This document shows, piece after piece, positions 14,500-24,038 of a stretch of 34,895 nucleotides of DNA (positions within the stretch are counted from its first letter, which is position 1; each line of letters begins with the position of its first letter). Both the position numbers and the translations under genes were made by a program. Under the pieces are notes generated by a model. That model ran no database searches, had not been told where the DNA came from, and saw only the letters and a list, made by a program, of their open reading frames with translations. The DNA is from Actinomycetes bacterium (GTDB taxonomy: Bacteria; Actinomycetota; Acidimicrobiia; Acidimicrobiales; Palsa-688), in assembly GCA_021838445.1 (NCBI GenBank), contig JAKCDU010000029.1:5802-40696 (forward strand), read 5' to 3'.

Positions 14500-16245
14500 C
14501 TATTGGTCGCCGGACGAACCGGCGGGGTGGGATCCGACGGCCCGGCGTGAGGCGCGGGGCTGCTCGTGGAGGACGGCTCGGGCTGCCCGGCGTCCTTGGG
14601 CCATGGCCTCCACGACGGTGGACGGCCCGATCAGGGCATCCCCGGCCACCCAGGTGCGCTCCCGGAACGGCGATGCCGAGGCGACCAGGGCCACCTCGCG
14701 ACCGAGGGCCAGCCGTCCCACCGGGCGACTCCGGGCGGCGACGGGTGCCGGGTTGGCCAGGATGCCGCTGGCCTGCCACCGGCGGTCGGGCACTCCGTGG
14801 GCCTCGCGTCGTACCGGGGTCCCGGCCAGCTGCGAGGTGAAGGCCGGGTCGAGGCGGTAGCCCATGGCCGCCACCACCAGGTCCACGCCGATCTGGGTCC
14901 CTCCGTGGTCGAGGACCCGAGGGCGCGACGTCGCCGACTTCTGCTCTGTCTGGGACAAGGTGGCGGTCCCGACCCGTCCGTCTATGGCGCCGATGGCGCT
15001 GAGGGTGCAGGAGAAGCGGACCTCCACTCCTTCGTCCTCGGCCTCGGCCAGCTCGTCGGACCGGACGGGGGCGTAGCGGCGGTCCATCCAGTCGACGCAC
15101 ACAGCCTCGGCTCCGAGGCGCCGCGCGCTGCGGGCCACGTCCATGGCGGTGTTGCCGGCTCCGAGGACCAGTACCTTCACCGGGCGCCCGTCGCGGGGGG
15201 TCAGATCCCCGAGACCCTCGCCGTGGTCCAGGGCCCATTTGGCCCGCTTGAGGAAAGTGGTGGCGTCCTCGACTCCGGGCAGGTCGGCACCGGCCACCGG
15301 TAGGCTCAGGGCCACGCCGGCGCCGTGGGCCAGGATCACCGCGTCGTGGAGCTCGAGCAGGTCGTCGAGGTCCTCGGCGGAGACCCGCACGCCGCATCGA
15401 AGGTCGGCCCCGGCGGCCAGCAGGTCGGCCCAGGGTCGGTCGCTCACCTCGGTCGGCAAGGTGAAGCTCGGGATCCCCCAGTTGAGCAGCCCGCCCGGTC
15501 GGGGGTCCGCTTCATAGACCGTGACCTTGGCCGAGGCGGCCAGGAGGTCCCAGGCCGCGCCCATACCGGCCGGGCCGGAGCCGACCACGGCCACCGACAT
15601 GCCCTCTCCGAGGGCCGAGGTGACACCTACGGGCGCAACGGGGGCATGGTCGGCGACGAACCTCTCCAGTGCCGATATGGCGACCGGCTGGGAGCCGGCG
15701 AGGGACCACGTGCAGGCCCCTTCGCACTGCAGCGACGCGTCGCATACCCGTGAGCACACGTCGGGCATAACCGTGGTCCGCCGTAGCGTCTCGTGGGCTG
15801 CGTCGAGGTCGCCGGTGGATATGGCGGTGATGAACGCCGGGATGTCGTTGTGGGCCGGGCAGCCCCGCACGCAGGTCGGATCGGGGCATGACAGGCAGCG
15901 CGACGCCTCGGTCAACGCTTCCTCCCACGAGACCAGACCCTGGCGGATCTCGGTGGTGTCACCGGCGATGCTTCCGGGGTGCTGCACCGAAACGGCCCGT
16001 CGGTCGGCGACGCGCGCCGGGCCGGCGACGGCGATGGCCGAGAAGGGGCAGGTGCGTACGCACTGACGGCACCCGACGCAGGACGTGTCGTCGGCCACGA
16101 TCACCCAGCGTTCGGGGTCCATGCCCAAAGCGCCGACCGGGCAGCGCACGAGGCACTCCTGGCAGCCCGCGCAGCGGTCGGTGAGGACCGTGACGTGGCA
16201 TTCTCCCTCGGGGAGATCGAGATGACGGGATTGTGTCATGGTCAT
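14500..16245 (-). CDS. Ferredoxin-GltD-like FAD/NAD(P) oxidoreductase
   Basis: A 581-residue iron-sulphur flavoprotein. Residues 20-70 are a two-cluster ferredoxin (Cys25/28/31/35 in CAGCQECLVRC and Cys56/59/62/66 in CVGCRQCVRTC). Residues 110-200 match the Fe-S domain of the glutamate synthase small subunit (CLSCPDPTCVRGCPAHNDIP, Cys164/168/174/178). An FAD-binding fold follows (VVGSGPAGMGAA, about 220), with an inserted NAD(P)-binding fold (VLGAGNTAMDVAR) and the closing FAD motif WVAGDALIGPSTVVEAM. It would move electrons between NAD(P)H and ferredoxin clusters. GGGAG lies 8 nt before ATG 16245, 12 nt after the membrane ferredoxin stop. The partner is probably that membrane protein. No glutamate synthase large subunit is present, so it is unlikely to be GltD itself. 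Confidence 0.85.
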   Translation of the reverse strand: MTMTQSRHLDLPEGECHVTVLTDRCAGCQECLVRCPVGALGMDPERWVIVADDTSCVGCRQCVRTCPFSAIAVAGPARVADRRAVSVQHPGSIAGDTTEIRQGLVSWEEALTEASRCLSCPDPTCVRGCPAHNDIPAFITAISTGDLDAAHETLRRTTVMPDVCSRVCDASLQCEGACTWSLAGSQPVAISALERFVADHAPVAPVGVTSALGEGMSVAVVGSGPAGMGAAWDLLAASAKVTVYEADPRPGGLLNWGIPSFTLPTEVSDRPWADLLAAGADLRCGVRVSAEDLDDLLELHDAVILAHGAGVALSLPVAGADLPGVEDATTFLKRAKWALDHGEGLGDLTPRDGRPVKVLVLGAGNTAMDVARSARRLGAEAVCVDWMDRRYAPVRSDELAEAEDEGVEVRFSCTLSAIGAIDGRVGTATLSQTEQKSATSRPRVLDHGGTQIGVDLVVAAMGYRLDPAFTSQLAGTPVRREAHGVPDRRWQASGILANPAPVAARSRPVGRLALGREVALVASASPFRERTWVAGDALIGPSTVVEAMAQGRRAARAVLHEQPRASRRAVGSHPAGSSGDQ

Positions 16246-16257
16246 GGTCGGAGCTCC

Positions 16258-17814
16258 CTAGTCGGCGGCGTGCATGATCACGTACAGGAGAGCGGCCCCG
16301 GTGCCGGTGGCGAGTACGACGCTCATGGTGGTGAGGCGCACCCCGAGGGCGCTGCGGCTTATGGGAATGAGCTCCCGCCCGGCGATGCGCCAGGTGGCCC
16401 ACATGGCGGCGGCAGTGCCCAGGGCGATGATGGCTACCTGGGTGAAGACGATCCACCCGTTGGTCATGAGCGAGAAGTTGTAGATGGGGGACCGGGAGGA
16501 GGAGAACCCGGCGAGATGCTGAACCGACGTGATGACCCGCGGTGAGTGCTGGAAGAATTTCGGCAACTGGCGGGCGAAGTAGTCGGCTCCGACGACGGGG
16601 ATCAGCCCATAGGAGAGGGGGGTGAAGTAGGCCCGGAAGCGGGAAGAGCGATCCATGAAGTTGCCCGGCCGAAACAGTTCGACGGCCCGGTTGGCCAGGC
16701 CCGCACTCATGGCCCAAGCGATCCCAGCAACAACGGCTGCGACCAGGGCGATGGTCCCGAGGTAGGCCAGCGGGTTGGGGTAGTGCGGGAAGTCCAGATT
16801 GGTGTTGAGCCAGTTGTCCACGTTGCTGTAGACGTTGGTGGCGTTGAGCTGTTGGTAGAGGACCAGGCCCCAGAGTGCCGCGATCCCCCAGGCCACGTCG
16901 GTGCGGCGTCGGCGGGGCGCGATGACCGAGGTGAGGGGCTTCTGCAGGAACAGCCCCACATTGTCCTCCGGGCAGGACTTGAAGCACTCTGAGCACAGCC
17001 CGCAGCTGAGGTTCGAGTCCGCGCTGCCGGGCCAGGTGTACCACGGGCATCCGTATCCCTTATCGCTGCCTCTCATGCAGTCTTTGGTCTCGCACGAGAC
17101 GCACACCTCCCGGTCGCGGGTCCTAAAGCCGGCGACCGAACCCATGGACCCGACCGACCCGATGAGCGTCGAGAGGGGACAAACGTAGCGACAGAAGGTG
17201 CGGCGCTCGAACACGAGGAAGAAGATCAGGGCGCTACCCACGATGCCCACGACCATCCACGACGTGTCAGCGGGGTTTCCGGGTCCGGCAATGTTGAAGA
17301 ACTCCTCGATCCAGGTGAGCAGGAGGAAGGAGGCGACAGGGATCAAGAAGCCGTAGCGGGCGAGGGACTCGGGGAACTTCCGGCCCAAACCGAAGGTCTT
17401 CTGCGTGCGCTGCCAGAAGCTTCGGCGCTGGATCCACTCGGCGAAGCCGCCGAAGGGACACATGGCGCACCAAGCCCGCCCGACGACGACCATCATCACG
17501 AACACCAGGCAGAACCACACGTACCAGGTGATGGCCGTACCGAAGTTGAGGCCCGGATCGGCCGTACCGAGCAGACCGACGAAGATGACCGTCCAGAACA
17601 CGACCTGATTGGGGACGATCAGGAGAAACTGGAACTTCCGGTTCTTCACGAGGCGGCCCAGGCGGGGGGAGCGGGCCAGCACGTCGAGGCCGGGATCAGG
17701 GTCGCTGGACTCGAAGCGCTGGTTCATGCCCTGGCGTTGAGGCGGCCTCAGCCGCACCGCTGCTTCGATGGGGTCTTCGGGGCCTCGAGCGGGAGCCTGA
17801 TCGATCAATGCCAT
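16258..17814 (-). CDS. NosR/NapH-like polyferredoxin membrane protein
   Basis: A 518-residue membrane iron-sulphur protein. Several hydrophobic segments are visible (about residues 63-82, 95-112, 155-170, 186-202, and at least three more after residue 300). Cysteine motifs include WCAMCP (Cys116/119) and CRYVCP (Cys208/212), both as in NosR/NapH/RdxA-type proteins. A ferredoxin-like region follows, with Cys238, 241, 246 and 256, then [12 protein letters not shown] (Cys271/274/277/281). Such proteins pass electrons from the quinol pool or a flavin to a redox enzyme. ATG 17814 is preceded by AAAGGAGG, which decides it over the frame to 17853. First gene of the operon; the promoter at 17859-17887 has a palindrome in its spacer. 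The terminal acceptor is not in the window. Confidence 0.85.
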   Translation of the reverse strand: MALIDQAPARGPEDPIEAAVRLRPPQRQGMNQRFESSDPDPGLDVLARSPRLGRLVKNRKFQFLLIVPNQVVFWTVIFVGLLGTADPGLNFGTAITWYVWFCLVFVMMVVVGRAWCAMCPFGGFAEWIQRRSFWQRTQKTFGLGRKFPESLARYGFLIPVASFLLLTWIEEFFNIAGPGNPADTSWMVVGIVGSALIFFLVFERRTFCRYVCPLSTLIGSVGSMGSVAGFRTRDREVCVSCETKDCMRGSDKGYGCPWYTWPGSADSNLSCGLCSECFKSCPEDNVGLFLQKPLTSVIAPRRRRTDVAWGIAALWGLVLYQQLNATNVYSNVDNWLNTNLDFPHYPNPLAYLGTIALVAAVVAGIAWAMSAGLANRAVELFRPGNFMDRSSRFRAYFTPLSYGLIPVVGADYFARQLPKFFQHSPRVITSVQHLAGFSSSRSPIYNFSLMTNGWIVFTQVAIIALGTAAAMWATWRIAGRELIPISRSALGVRLTTMSVVLATGTGAALLYVIMHAAD

Positions 17815-17858
17815 GGCACCGGCCCCTCCTTTCTGATCGAGCTGACCAAACAACGTAT

Positions 17859-17887
17859 AGCGTAAAACTCTACGTAGATTTAGTCAA
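17859..17887 (-). promoter_or_regulatory. Promoter of the redox operon with a 10-bp palindrome in the spacer
   Basis: On the minus strand, TTGACT (17882-17887) and TACGCT (17859-17864) are separated by 17 nt and lie 45-73 nt before the start codon at 17814. The spacer contains the perfect palindrome TCTACGTAGA (17869-17878). The surrounding DNA is clearly AT-richer than the genes. A repressor bound there would block RNA polymerase; the Rrf2 protein of the same operon is the natural candidate. Confidence 0.55.
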
Positions 17888-18095
17888 CTCCTTTTTCCCA
17901 ACGTTGTCTCGGACAAAAGGGCCCGTGGGCCCGATCCACGTCGGTTCCCCCCATTCGGCAGGGGCCTGGTGCGACTGCACTACAGGACACCGCGGGCCGC
18001 GTCGAGAGTTAGGCCGGTGCGGAACGTGGCCGACTGCCACGCGCCGGTACCAAAGACCTCGCAGAGATCAGTCCGACGACAAGGAGCAGCTCATC

Positions 18096-19400
18096 TTGGT
18101 TCTGGGAATCCAGCTTGCTAGGAGACCACCCACGGCCGGCGCCGCCCCCGGCCCCACCGACACGCCCACGGTCGAGGCCCGGCTCCTAGGAACTGTCGGT
18201 GCCTCCGCCATCAGCGTCGGCGCCACCACTATGAACCTGGTCGAGGCGGCCCGGGAGCTCAACACCCAGAGCTCGGCTGCCGACGCCGAGGTCCAGGCCA
18301 TCGCCCGCGCCTCCGAGGAGGCCAGCGAGCTGATCGGCTCGTTGGCCAGCGCCGCCGATGAGCTGTCAGCCTCACTGCGGGAGGTCTCGCGCAACACCTC
18401 CCAGACCGCCCATGTGGTTCAAGGGGCTGTCGCCCATGCCGAGAGAGTGCGCGAGAGCATGGCCAACCTCGAGGAGGCGGCCCGCAGCATCGCCGACGTG
18501 TCCCGTCTGATAGCCGAAGTGGCCCGTCAGACGAACCTCCTGGCCTTGAATGCCACCATCGAGGCGGCGCGCGCCGGGGCGGCCGGGAAGGGGTTCTCGG
18601 TGGTCGCCAACGAGGTGAAGGAGCTGTCCAAGCAGACAGCCGATGCCACCTCCAGGATCGACGAACGGGTCCGGGCCCTTCTCGAGGGTACGGCCGAGGC
18701 CACCGGCAGCATCGCCGAAGCGGCGGCCATGGTGGAGGAGATCGGCCTGATGACCGACTCGGTGGCGGCATCGGTCGAGGAGCAGACCCACGTGACGGCC
18801 CAGATGGCCCGGAGCGTGGTCGAAAGTGCCGACGCCGCCAGCGACGTGGCCCGCTCCCTGTCGAGCCTGTCGGGCGCGGTGGCGGCCACGCGGACCGCGG
18901 CCGGTCGGGTAGGGCGGGTCAACAACCGCCTCCTGGAGCAGGCCGAGAACCTGGACCTGGGCCTGCAGCAGTATTTCCAGCCGGCCCAGCACCGGGCGCC
19001 GGGCAGTTCGGACGGTACGCCACCGAGGACCACGCCCGAGCGGCTGAAGGCGGCCATCTCGGCCCATGGCTCGTGGAAGGTGCGGCTGCTCGCAGTCGTG
19101 GCGACGGCCAGCTCCGACATCGATCCGGCAGTCGCGGCACGCGACGACCAGTGCGTCTTCGGCAAGTGGATCCACGTCGAAAGCGGCCCCGAGGTCCGGC
19201 AGAACCCGCGGTACGCGGTGGTCCGCGACCTCCACGCCCGGTTCCACCAGATGGCCGGCCGGATCATCTTCGACAGCACTTCGGGGCGGCCCACCGAGGC
19301 CATCGAGACGGTCCGCTTCGGCGGCGAGCTGGACCGGCTCCTGGCCCGGTTGATCGGCGAGATCAACGACTGGCGCGACGAACTGGCCGGCCAACTCTGA
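18096..19400 (+). CDS. Soluble methyl-accepting chemotaxis-like protein with C-terminal CZB domain
   Basis: A 434-residue protein with no membrane helix. Residues 40-290 form the MCP signalling coiled coil, with the conserved hairpin tip around 141-181 ([38 protein letters not shown]). After a Pro/Thr linker comes a chemoreceptor zinc-binding (CZB) domain (about 318-430) with the family ligands His324 (HGSWKVRL), Cys353 (CVFGKW), His380 and His384 (HARFHQMAG). CZB domains bind zinc, and the Cys can react with oxidants such as hypochlorous acid. The start is inferred as TTG 18096, with AAGGAG 9 nt upstream; upstream in-frame sequence looks non-coding. No other che gene is nearby. Its AT-richer 5' region is shared with the divergent redox operon, suggesting a linked redox or metal response. 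Confidence 0.85.
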   Translation: MVLGIQLARRPPTAGAAPGPTDTPTVEARLLGTVGASAISVGATTMNLVEAARELNTQSSAADAEVQAIARASEEASELIGSLASAADELSASLREVSRNTSQTAHVVQGAVAHAERVRESMANLEEAARSIADVSRLIAEVARQTNLLALNATIEAARAGAAGKGFSVVANEVKELSKQTADATSRIDERVRALLEGTAEATGSIAEAAAMVEEIGLMTDSVAASVEEQTHVTAQMARSVVESADAASDVARSLSSLSGAVAATRTAAGRVGRVNNRLLEQAENLDLGLQQYFQPAQHRAPGSSDGTPPRTTPERLKAAISAHGSWKVRLLAVVATASSDIDPAVAARDDQCVFGKWIHVESGPEVRQNPRYAVVRDLHARFHQMAGRIIFDSTSGRPTEAIETVRFGGELDRLLARLIGEINDWRDELAGQL

Positions 19401-19402
19401 CC

Positions 19403-19419
19403 GGGGCCGCTCCGGCCTC
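19403..19419 (+). terminator. Short GC hairpin after the chemoreceptor gene
   Basis: GGGGCCG-CTC-CGGCCTC forms a 7-bp stem (one G-T pair) and 3-nt loop starting 3 nt after the stop at 19400. There is no T-run, so it is only a possible terminator in the 61-bp gap between convergent genes. Confidence 0.3.
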
Positions 19420-19461
19420 CGACGCGTCCCTGCCGGGCGTCCCCGCTCGACGACCCTACGT

Positions 19462-20868
19462 CTATCGGGGGTCGCGGTCGACGGTGAGCTCGAGCGCCCC
19501 TAGGAAGGCGGCGGCCCAGTGGTGGACGTCCTCGGTGAAGATGTGGTTACGCATGGTCCGCATCCGGCGCCGGGTGGCAGCCCCGCCCCCGTTGAGGGCC
19601 TGGCGGATAGCCTCCTTGGTGCCGTCCATGTCCCAAGGGTTGATCACGATGGCCTGACGCAGATCGTCGACGGCACCGGTGAACTCCGAGAGCACCAGCA
19701 CCCCGGACTCGTCGCTGCGGCAGGCCACGTACTCCTTGGCCACCAGGTTCATCCCGTCCTTCAAGGGGGTGACGAGCATGACGTCGGCGGTCAGGTAGAG
19801 CGCCGCCATCTCGTCCCTGGGGAAGGACTGGTGCAGGTAGTGGATGGCCGGTCGGCCCACGCTGGAGTAGTCCCCGTTGATCCTGCCGACCAGGGTCTCG
19901 AGCTCCTCGCGCAGCAACTGATACTCGCGGACCCGGTCGCGGCTGGGACTGGCGACCTGTATCAAGACGGTGCGTGGGGGGCCCACCGCGCCCTCCTCGA
20001 GTAGCTCCGAGTAGGCCCGCAACCGGTTGATGATGCCCTTGGTGTAGTCGAGGCGGTCGACGCCGAGCAGCACCGCCTCGGGGTCGCCCAGGTCGTGGCG
20101 TATCTGCCGGGCCCGGGCCCGGGTGGTCGGATCCCGGGCCAAGGCGTCAAGGGCGGCGGTGTCCACCGAGATGGGGAAGGCGCCGACCCGTATCTGCCGA
20201 TCCCCGTACTCCACTACCGACCCGCGGGTGACCACCTCGGCGCAGCGCCGGGCCGCCCGCAGGAAGTTGACCGCATCGTCGCGCCGCTGGAAGCCGAGCA
20301 GATCGGCCCCCAGTAGGCCCTCGACGATCTGATGCCGCCACGGCAGCCGGGCGTAGATCTCGTAGCCGGGGAACGGTATGTGATTGAACCAGCCGATGCG
20401 CAGGTCGGGCCGGGCCCGGCGGAGCAGAGCCGGAACCAGTTGCAGCTGGTAGTCGTGCACCCAGACGGTGCTGCCCGGAGGGGCCGACCGGGACGCCGCC
20501 TCGGCGAAGCGCTGGTTGACCCGGGAATAGGCCTCCCACCATCCCCGCTCGAAGACGGCTTCGCCGGTCACGTCGTGGTAGAGGGGCCACAGGGTGGCGT
20601 TGGAGAAACCCTCGTAGTAGCGCTCGATGTCGGTGGCGCTGAGAGTCACCGGCTGGAGGGACAGGCCCTCGAAGTCGAACGGATCCAGGTCCTCGTCGGC
20701 GGCGCCGGCCCAGCCGACCCACACCCCCGGCTGGCGCTGCAGGACGGGGATCAGAGCCGAGACCAGTCCCCCCGGGCTGGTCCGCCACGGGCTGGCCGGA
20801 TCGGCCCGCTCCACGGGCAGGCGGTTGGCGACGATCACCAACGCTTCGCCGCCGGGTGCCACCACCAC
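19462..20868 (-). CDS. otsA: Trehalose-6-phosphate synthase (GT20)
   Basis: A 468-residue glycosyltransferase family 20 enzyme that makes trehalose 6-phosphate from UDP-glucose (or another NDP-glucose) and glucose 6-phosphate in the cytoplasm. Family motifs are in order: ANRLPVE at the start, [77 protein letters not shown] and [10 protein letters not shown]. The length is normal for OtsA without a fused phosphatase. The start is probably GTG 20868, with AGGGTG upstream and the first beta strand just after it. No otsB phosphatase lies in the window. Trehalose made this way protects against osmotic and desiccation stress and can feed cell-wall glycolipids in actinobacteria. It is convergent with the chemoreceptor gene. 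Confidence 0.95.
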   Translation of the reverse strand: MVVAPGGEALVIVANRLPVERADPASPWRTSPGGLVSALIPVLQRQPGVWVGWAGAADEDLDPFDFEGLSLQPVTLSATDIERYYEGFSNATLWPLYHDVTGEAVFERGWWEAYSRVNQRFAEAASRSAPPGSTVWVHDYQLQLVPALLRRARPDLRIGWFNHIPFPGYEIYARLPWRHQIVEGLLGADLLGFQRRDDAVNFLRAARRCAEVVTRGSVVEYGDRQIRVGAFPISVDTAALDALARDPTTRARARQIRHDLGDPEAVLLGVDRLDYTKGIINRLRAYSELLEEGAVGPPRTVLIQVASPSRDRVREYQLLREELETLVGRINGDYSSVGRPAIHYLHQSFPRDEMAALYLTADVMLVTPLKDGMNLVAKEYVACRSDESGVLVLSEFTGAVDDLRQAIVINPWDMDGTKEAIRQALNGGGAATRRRMRTMRNHIFTEDVHHWAAAFLGALELTVDRDPR

Positions 20869-20972
20869 TTGGTCACCCTACCCTCGGAGCCGGACAGAAC
20901 GACGCCCCGATCTCCCCCCCCGGTTGTGCTGGCCGCCCCGACTACGAGCGGACCCGACGTGCGGGTTGCCTG

Positions 20973-21010
20973 GTCAGGACCCCATCTCGCCGGGTCAGGA
21001 GCCCATCTTG
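20973..21010. repeat. 17-bp imperfect direct repeat
   Basis: GTCAGGACCCCATCTCG (20973-20989) and GTCAGGAGCCCATCTTG (20994-21010) match at 15 of 17 positions and are 21 bp apart. They lie in the 230-bp gap between the LuxR-type gene and otsA, both on the minus strand. No gene is confidently seen in the gap. Confidence 0.75.
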
Positions 21011-21098
21011 TCGTAGAGCAGGTCGATCACGCCCTTGCGCTCGGAGTCGGCGTGGCCGCCGAGACCGTTGCGGGGTTTCGGTGGAGGTGGGCTGCCGG

Positions 21099-23906
21099 TC
21101 AGCCGAGTAGGGGAACCCGGCCGGGCCCGGTGCGGGCCTCCAGGGCCGCGGCCAGATCGGAGCGGGCGTTGATCCCGAGCTTGGCGAACACCCGGTAGAG
21201 GTGGGTCTCCACGGTGCGGACCGAGCAGGTGAGCTCCTTGGCGATGGCCGGCGACGCCAGCCCCCGGGCGGCCAGGGTGGCGACCTCGAGCTCGCGCCGG
21301 GTGAGCAGCGGTTCGACGGCGGCCTCGCCGAGCAGCGGCGAAGAGGCACCCTCGCAGCGGCTGCGCTGAGCGGCGAGGGCCGCCCGCAGCCGGTTCCGCG
21401 AGGTGGTGCCGCCGTCGTGGCGGGCGACGGCGGCCTCGAGCATCTCCACCGCCAGCAGGCCTTCTCCCATCGCCGTGCCAAGGGCGGCCAACTCCTCCAG
21501 CCGGGCGCTGTCGCCGTGCTCCAGGGCCTCCACGTAGGAGACGGCGAGTCGCGGCAGTGGTCCATCGACGTGTCCCGCCGCGGTCCGAGCCGCGGCCACC
21601 CGCGGCGGGGAGGGGTCAATGCGGGCGGCCGTCAGGCGGGCTTGCAGCGCGAAGTACCACCCGCCCAGAGCCTCGGCGTTCTCCGCCGCGGTTTCGGCCA
21701 ACCTGGCGGCGGCCGTGAGGTGGCCGGCCGCAGCCATCACTGTGGCCCGCGCCAGTCTCACGTCGGCGTCGTAGAACCGGGGCGGGTCCAGCCACTGCTC
21801 GGCCTGTTCGGCCTCCGCGGCGGCCTCGTCGAAGCGGCCGGTCCAGGCCAGGGCCACGGCTCTGGTGCTGTGGAGCATGGGTCGGAAGCCCAGGTTGGCC
21901 AGCGTGCCGTGCCGGCGGATGGCCTCTTCGAGGAGGTCGGCGGCGGTGGCCGGGCGACCGGCCAGCAGGCGGCAGCGGGCGGCCATTCCCATCATCAGGG
22001 CGCGCCCCTCGAACTGGTCGCTGTCGCGCAGCAGGTCGGCGATGGCCTCGGACCCGGTCGCCACCTCGTCGTAGGCCCCGAGGCAGAGCCGGCCCCAGTG
22101 GTCGGCGACGGTCAGTTCCTCGAGGGCGTTGAGGGCGTGACCCAGGGCTGGTAAGGGGGAGGCCAGAGCCTGACGAGCCAGGGCCACTCCTTCCTCCAAG
22201 CGTCCGGCGTTCACCAGGGCAGCGGCCCGAGGTGACCAGTTGACCAGCTTGGCCAGGTCCGGGGCGTCGTCGCCCGGCCAGGCCGCCTCGAGGGCCCGGA
22301 GGCTCTCGTCGATGTCGCCCGACTGGACTCCGAGCCCGGCCCGGGTGGACTCCAGCATCTGGCGCCAGGGTGGTTCCAGTTCGGCGGCGGCCGCTTCGAG
22401 CAGGCGGGCCGCCCCGGGCCGGTCCCGGGCCACCCAGTGCAGCCAGATGCCGTGCACGATGGCGACCATGGCCGCCTGGGCGCCGTCGGCGGCCATGGTG
22501 CGAAGGTCCTCGAACAGATGGATCAGCAGGTCGGCCCGCTCGGGTCGGTGCAGAATCAGGAAGGCGAGGGTCAGCCCGTCGTCGAAGCTGCGACGCTCGT
22601 TCCAGGCCTGGGTGGCCAGCAGGTCGGCGGCGTCGGACCGCTCCTCGGGGCGGTGCAGGCCGGCGGCCGCCGCCGCCGGCGTCTCGGTGTCGTCCCCGCC
22701 CGGGCCGGGGCCGGTGAGGTGGCGGCGCAGCTCGTCGAGCAGACCCCAGTGCACCTCGTGAGCGGCCCAGCCCAAAGCGTCGGGGTCGAACGGTTCACCC
22801 AGCTCGGCGTGCCACATGGCCAGCTTCAGCAGCAGAGTCCGATCCCCGCCGCCGGACCTTCCGGTGTCCGGATCGGCCCTGGCGATCAGCTCCCGTAGGA
22901 GCCTCTGACGGTCCAGGTCCCCCAGCCTGTTACGGATCGCCTGGCGGTACAGCGGATGGGTGAAGCGTACGACCGGCGCTGCCGCGTCGCCTCTGATCTC
23001 GAGGACGGACTCGTCCACCAGGGCATCCAGCAGCGTCCGCTCCTCGGCCCCGCTGATGAGCACGAGAGGGAGCGGGCCGGCCACGGCCACCAGCTCCAAC
23101 AGCCGCCTCTCCTCGGAGCGGAAAGCCCCGACCCGGCCGGCGGTGAGCAGATCGAGCCCGCCGACGGCCCTTGCCGTGTCCACGACCAGACCGGCGGGGG
23201 TCGGTACCAGGCCGCCGCGGGAACGGGCCGAGCGCACCAGCTCGAGGACCCACAGCGGGTTACCCCCGGTGATGTCGAAGATCTCGGCGCTCGAATCCCG
23301 AGCGAGGGTGGCGCCGGCCTGCCACGACGCCAACTCAGCGACCTCGGAGGGCGTCAGGGCCTCGACGGGGAATAGTTGGACCACGTCGCGCGGGACCACA
23401 CCCAGGTGTTGAGCCACGTCCGAGGTGCGCCGCGTGGTGGCGAGGATGCTGGTCCCGGCCAGGCCGACGAGGTGGCCGGCCAGGGCCTTGGTCGCGTCGT
23501 CGAGCAGATCGGCGTCGTCGAGGAGCACCACCAACGGCTTCTCCGATGCTCGCCGGCGCAGTCCGTCGAGGGTGGCGGCGATCAGGCCGGCGAGAGGCAC
23601 GTCACCGGTAATGACCGGGACCAGGTGGGCAGCCGGGCCGAGCGGTATCGAAGATGGCGGTCCCCCGCCCAGGATCTCCACCCGGTCTGCGCCTCGGGCC
23701 ACGACCCGATCGAGGACCTCTCGGGCCAAGCGGGTCTTGCCCATACCGGCCGGCCCCGTGAGCACCACGAAGGCCCCGACGCTCGAGACGGTCCGGGTGA
23801 GGCGTTCGACGACCGCGGCTCTCCCGACGATGGGCGGACCTTCCGGCCGTGAGCCTGCCGGGTCGGGGTGGCTGGTGAGGCTGGGAATGCCACAGAGCGT
23901 AGGCAT
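21099..23906 (-). CDS. LuxR-family regulator of the large ATP-binding (LAL/MalT-like) type
   Basis: A 935-residue regulator. The N-terminal AAA/NB-ARC-like ATPase has Walker A VVLTGPAGMGKTRLA (about residues 47-61), Walker B LVVLLDDADLLDD and the sensor-like TSILATTRRTSD. About 550 residues of helical-repeat (TPR-like) sequence follow, rich in Ala and Leu (ADLLEEAIRRHGTL, AARLAETAAENAEALGGWYF). The final 65 residues are a LuxR/GerE helix-turn-helix (LLTRRELEVATLAARGLASP, then CSVRTVETHLYRVFAKLGI). Such proteins hydrolyse ATP, sense a ligand or partner, and activate transcription. I start it at ATG 23906; in-frame GTG 23990 is possible, and no clear ribosome-binding site decides. Its target genes are unknown. 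Three 17-bp repeats lie upstream. Confidence 0.88.
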   Translation of the reverse strand: MPTLCGIPSLTSHPDPAGSRPEGPPIVGRAAVVERLTRTVSSVGAFVVLTGPAGMGKTRLAREVLDRVVARGADRVEILGGGPPSSIPLGPAAHLVPVITGDVPLAGLIAATLDGLRRRASEKPLVVLLDDADLLDDATKALAGHLVGLAGTSILATTRRTSDVAQHLGVVPRDVVQLFPVEALTPSEVAELASWQAGATLARDSSAEIFDITGGNPLWVLELVRSARSRGGLVPTPAGLVVDTARAVGGLDLLTAGRVGAFRSEERRLLELVAVAGPLPLVLISGAEERTLLDALVDESVLEIRGDAAAPVVRFTHPLYRQAIRNRLGDLDRQRLLRELIARADPDTGRSGGGDRTLLLKLAMWHAELGEPFDPDALGWAAHEVHWGLLDELRRHLTGPGPGGDDTETPAAAAAGLHRPEERSDAADLLATQAWNERRSFDDGLTLAFLILHRPERADLLIHLFEDLRTMAADGAQAAMVAIVHGIWLHWVARDRPGAARLLEAAAAELEPPWRQMLESTRAGLGVQSGDIDESLRALEAAWPGDDAPDLAKLVNWSPRAAALVNAGRLEEGVALARQALASPLPALGHALNALEELTVADHWGRLCLGAYDEVATGSEAIADLLRDSDQFEGRALMMGMAARCRLLAGRPATAADLLEEAIRRHGTLANLGFRPMLHSTRAVALAWTGRFDEAAAEAEQAEQWLDPPRFYDADVRLARATVMAAAGHLTAAARLAETAAENAEALGGWYFALQARLTAARIDPSPPRVAAARTAAGHVDGPLPRLAVSYVEALEHGDSARLEELAALGTAMGEGLLAVEMLEAAVARHDGGTTSRNRLRAALAAQRSRCEGASSPLLGEAAVEPLLTRRELEVATLAARGLASPAIAKELTCSVRTVETHLYRVFAKLGINARSDLAAALEARTGPGRVPLLG

Positions 23907-23980
23907 TGGTTCGACCGGCCGCGTCACCCGCCCCGGGTTGGGGTCACTGGGGCGGCCCGGGGGGCGGCCCGGGGCGCCCC

Positions 23981-24031
23981 CCGGGACCACCGGTAGGCCG
24001 GGATCACCGGTAGCCCGGGACCACCGGTGGC
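23981..24031. repeat. Three tandem 17-bp repeats upstream of the LuxR-type gene
   Basis: CCGGGACCACCGGTAGG, CCGGGATCACCGGTAGC and CCGGGACCACCGGTGGC follow each other without spacers (23981-23997, 23998-24014, 24015-24031). Each contains two CCGG boxes flanking a 5-nt core. They lie 75-125 nt upstream of the regulator start and could be binding sites, or a replication-slippage array. Confidence 0.75.
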
Positions 24032-24038
24032 CCCCGTT

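Noticed and set aside
20998-21090. A minus-strand peptide ending in GVIDLLYDKMGS that looks coding
   Set aside because: It has no start codon or upstream frame of its own and no family I recognise; it could be a gene remnant but evidence is too thin.
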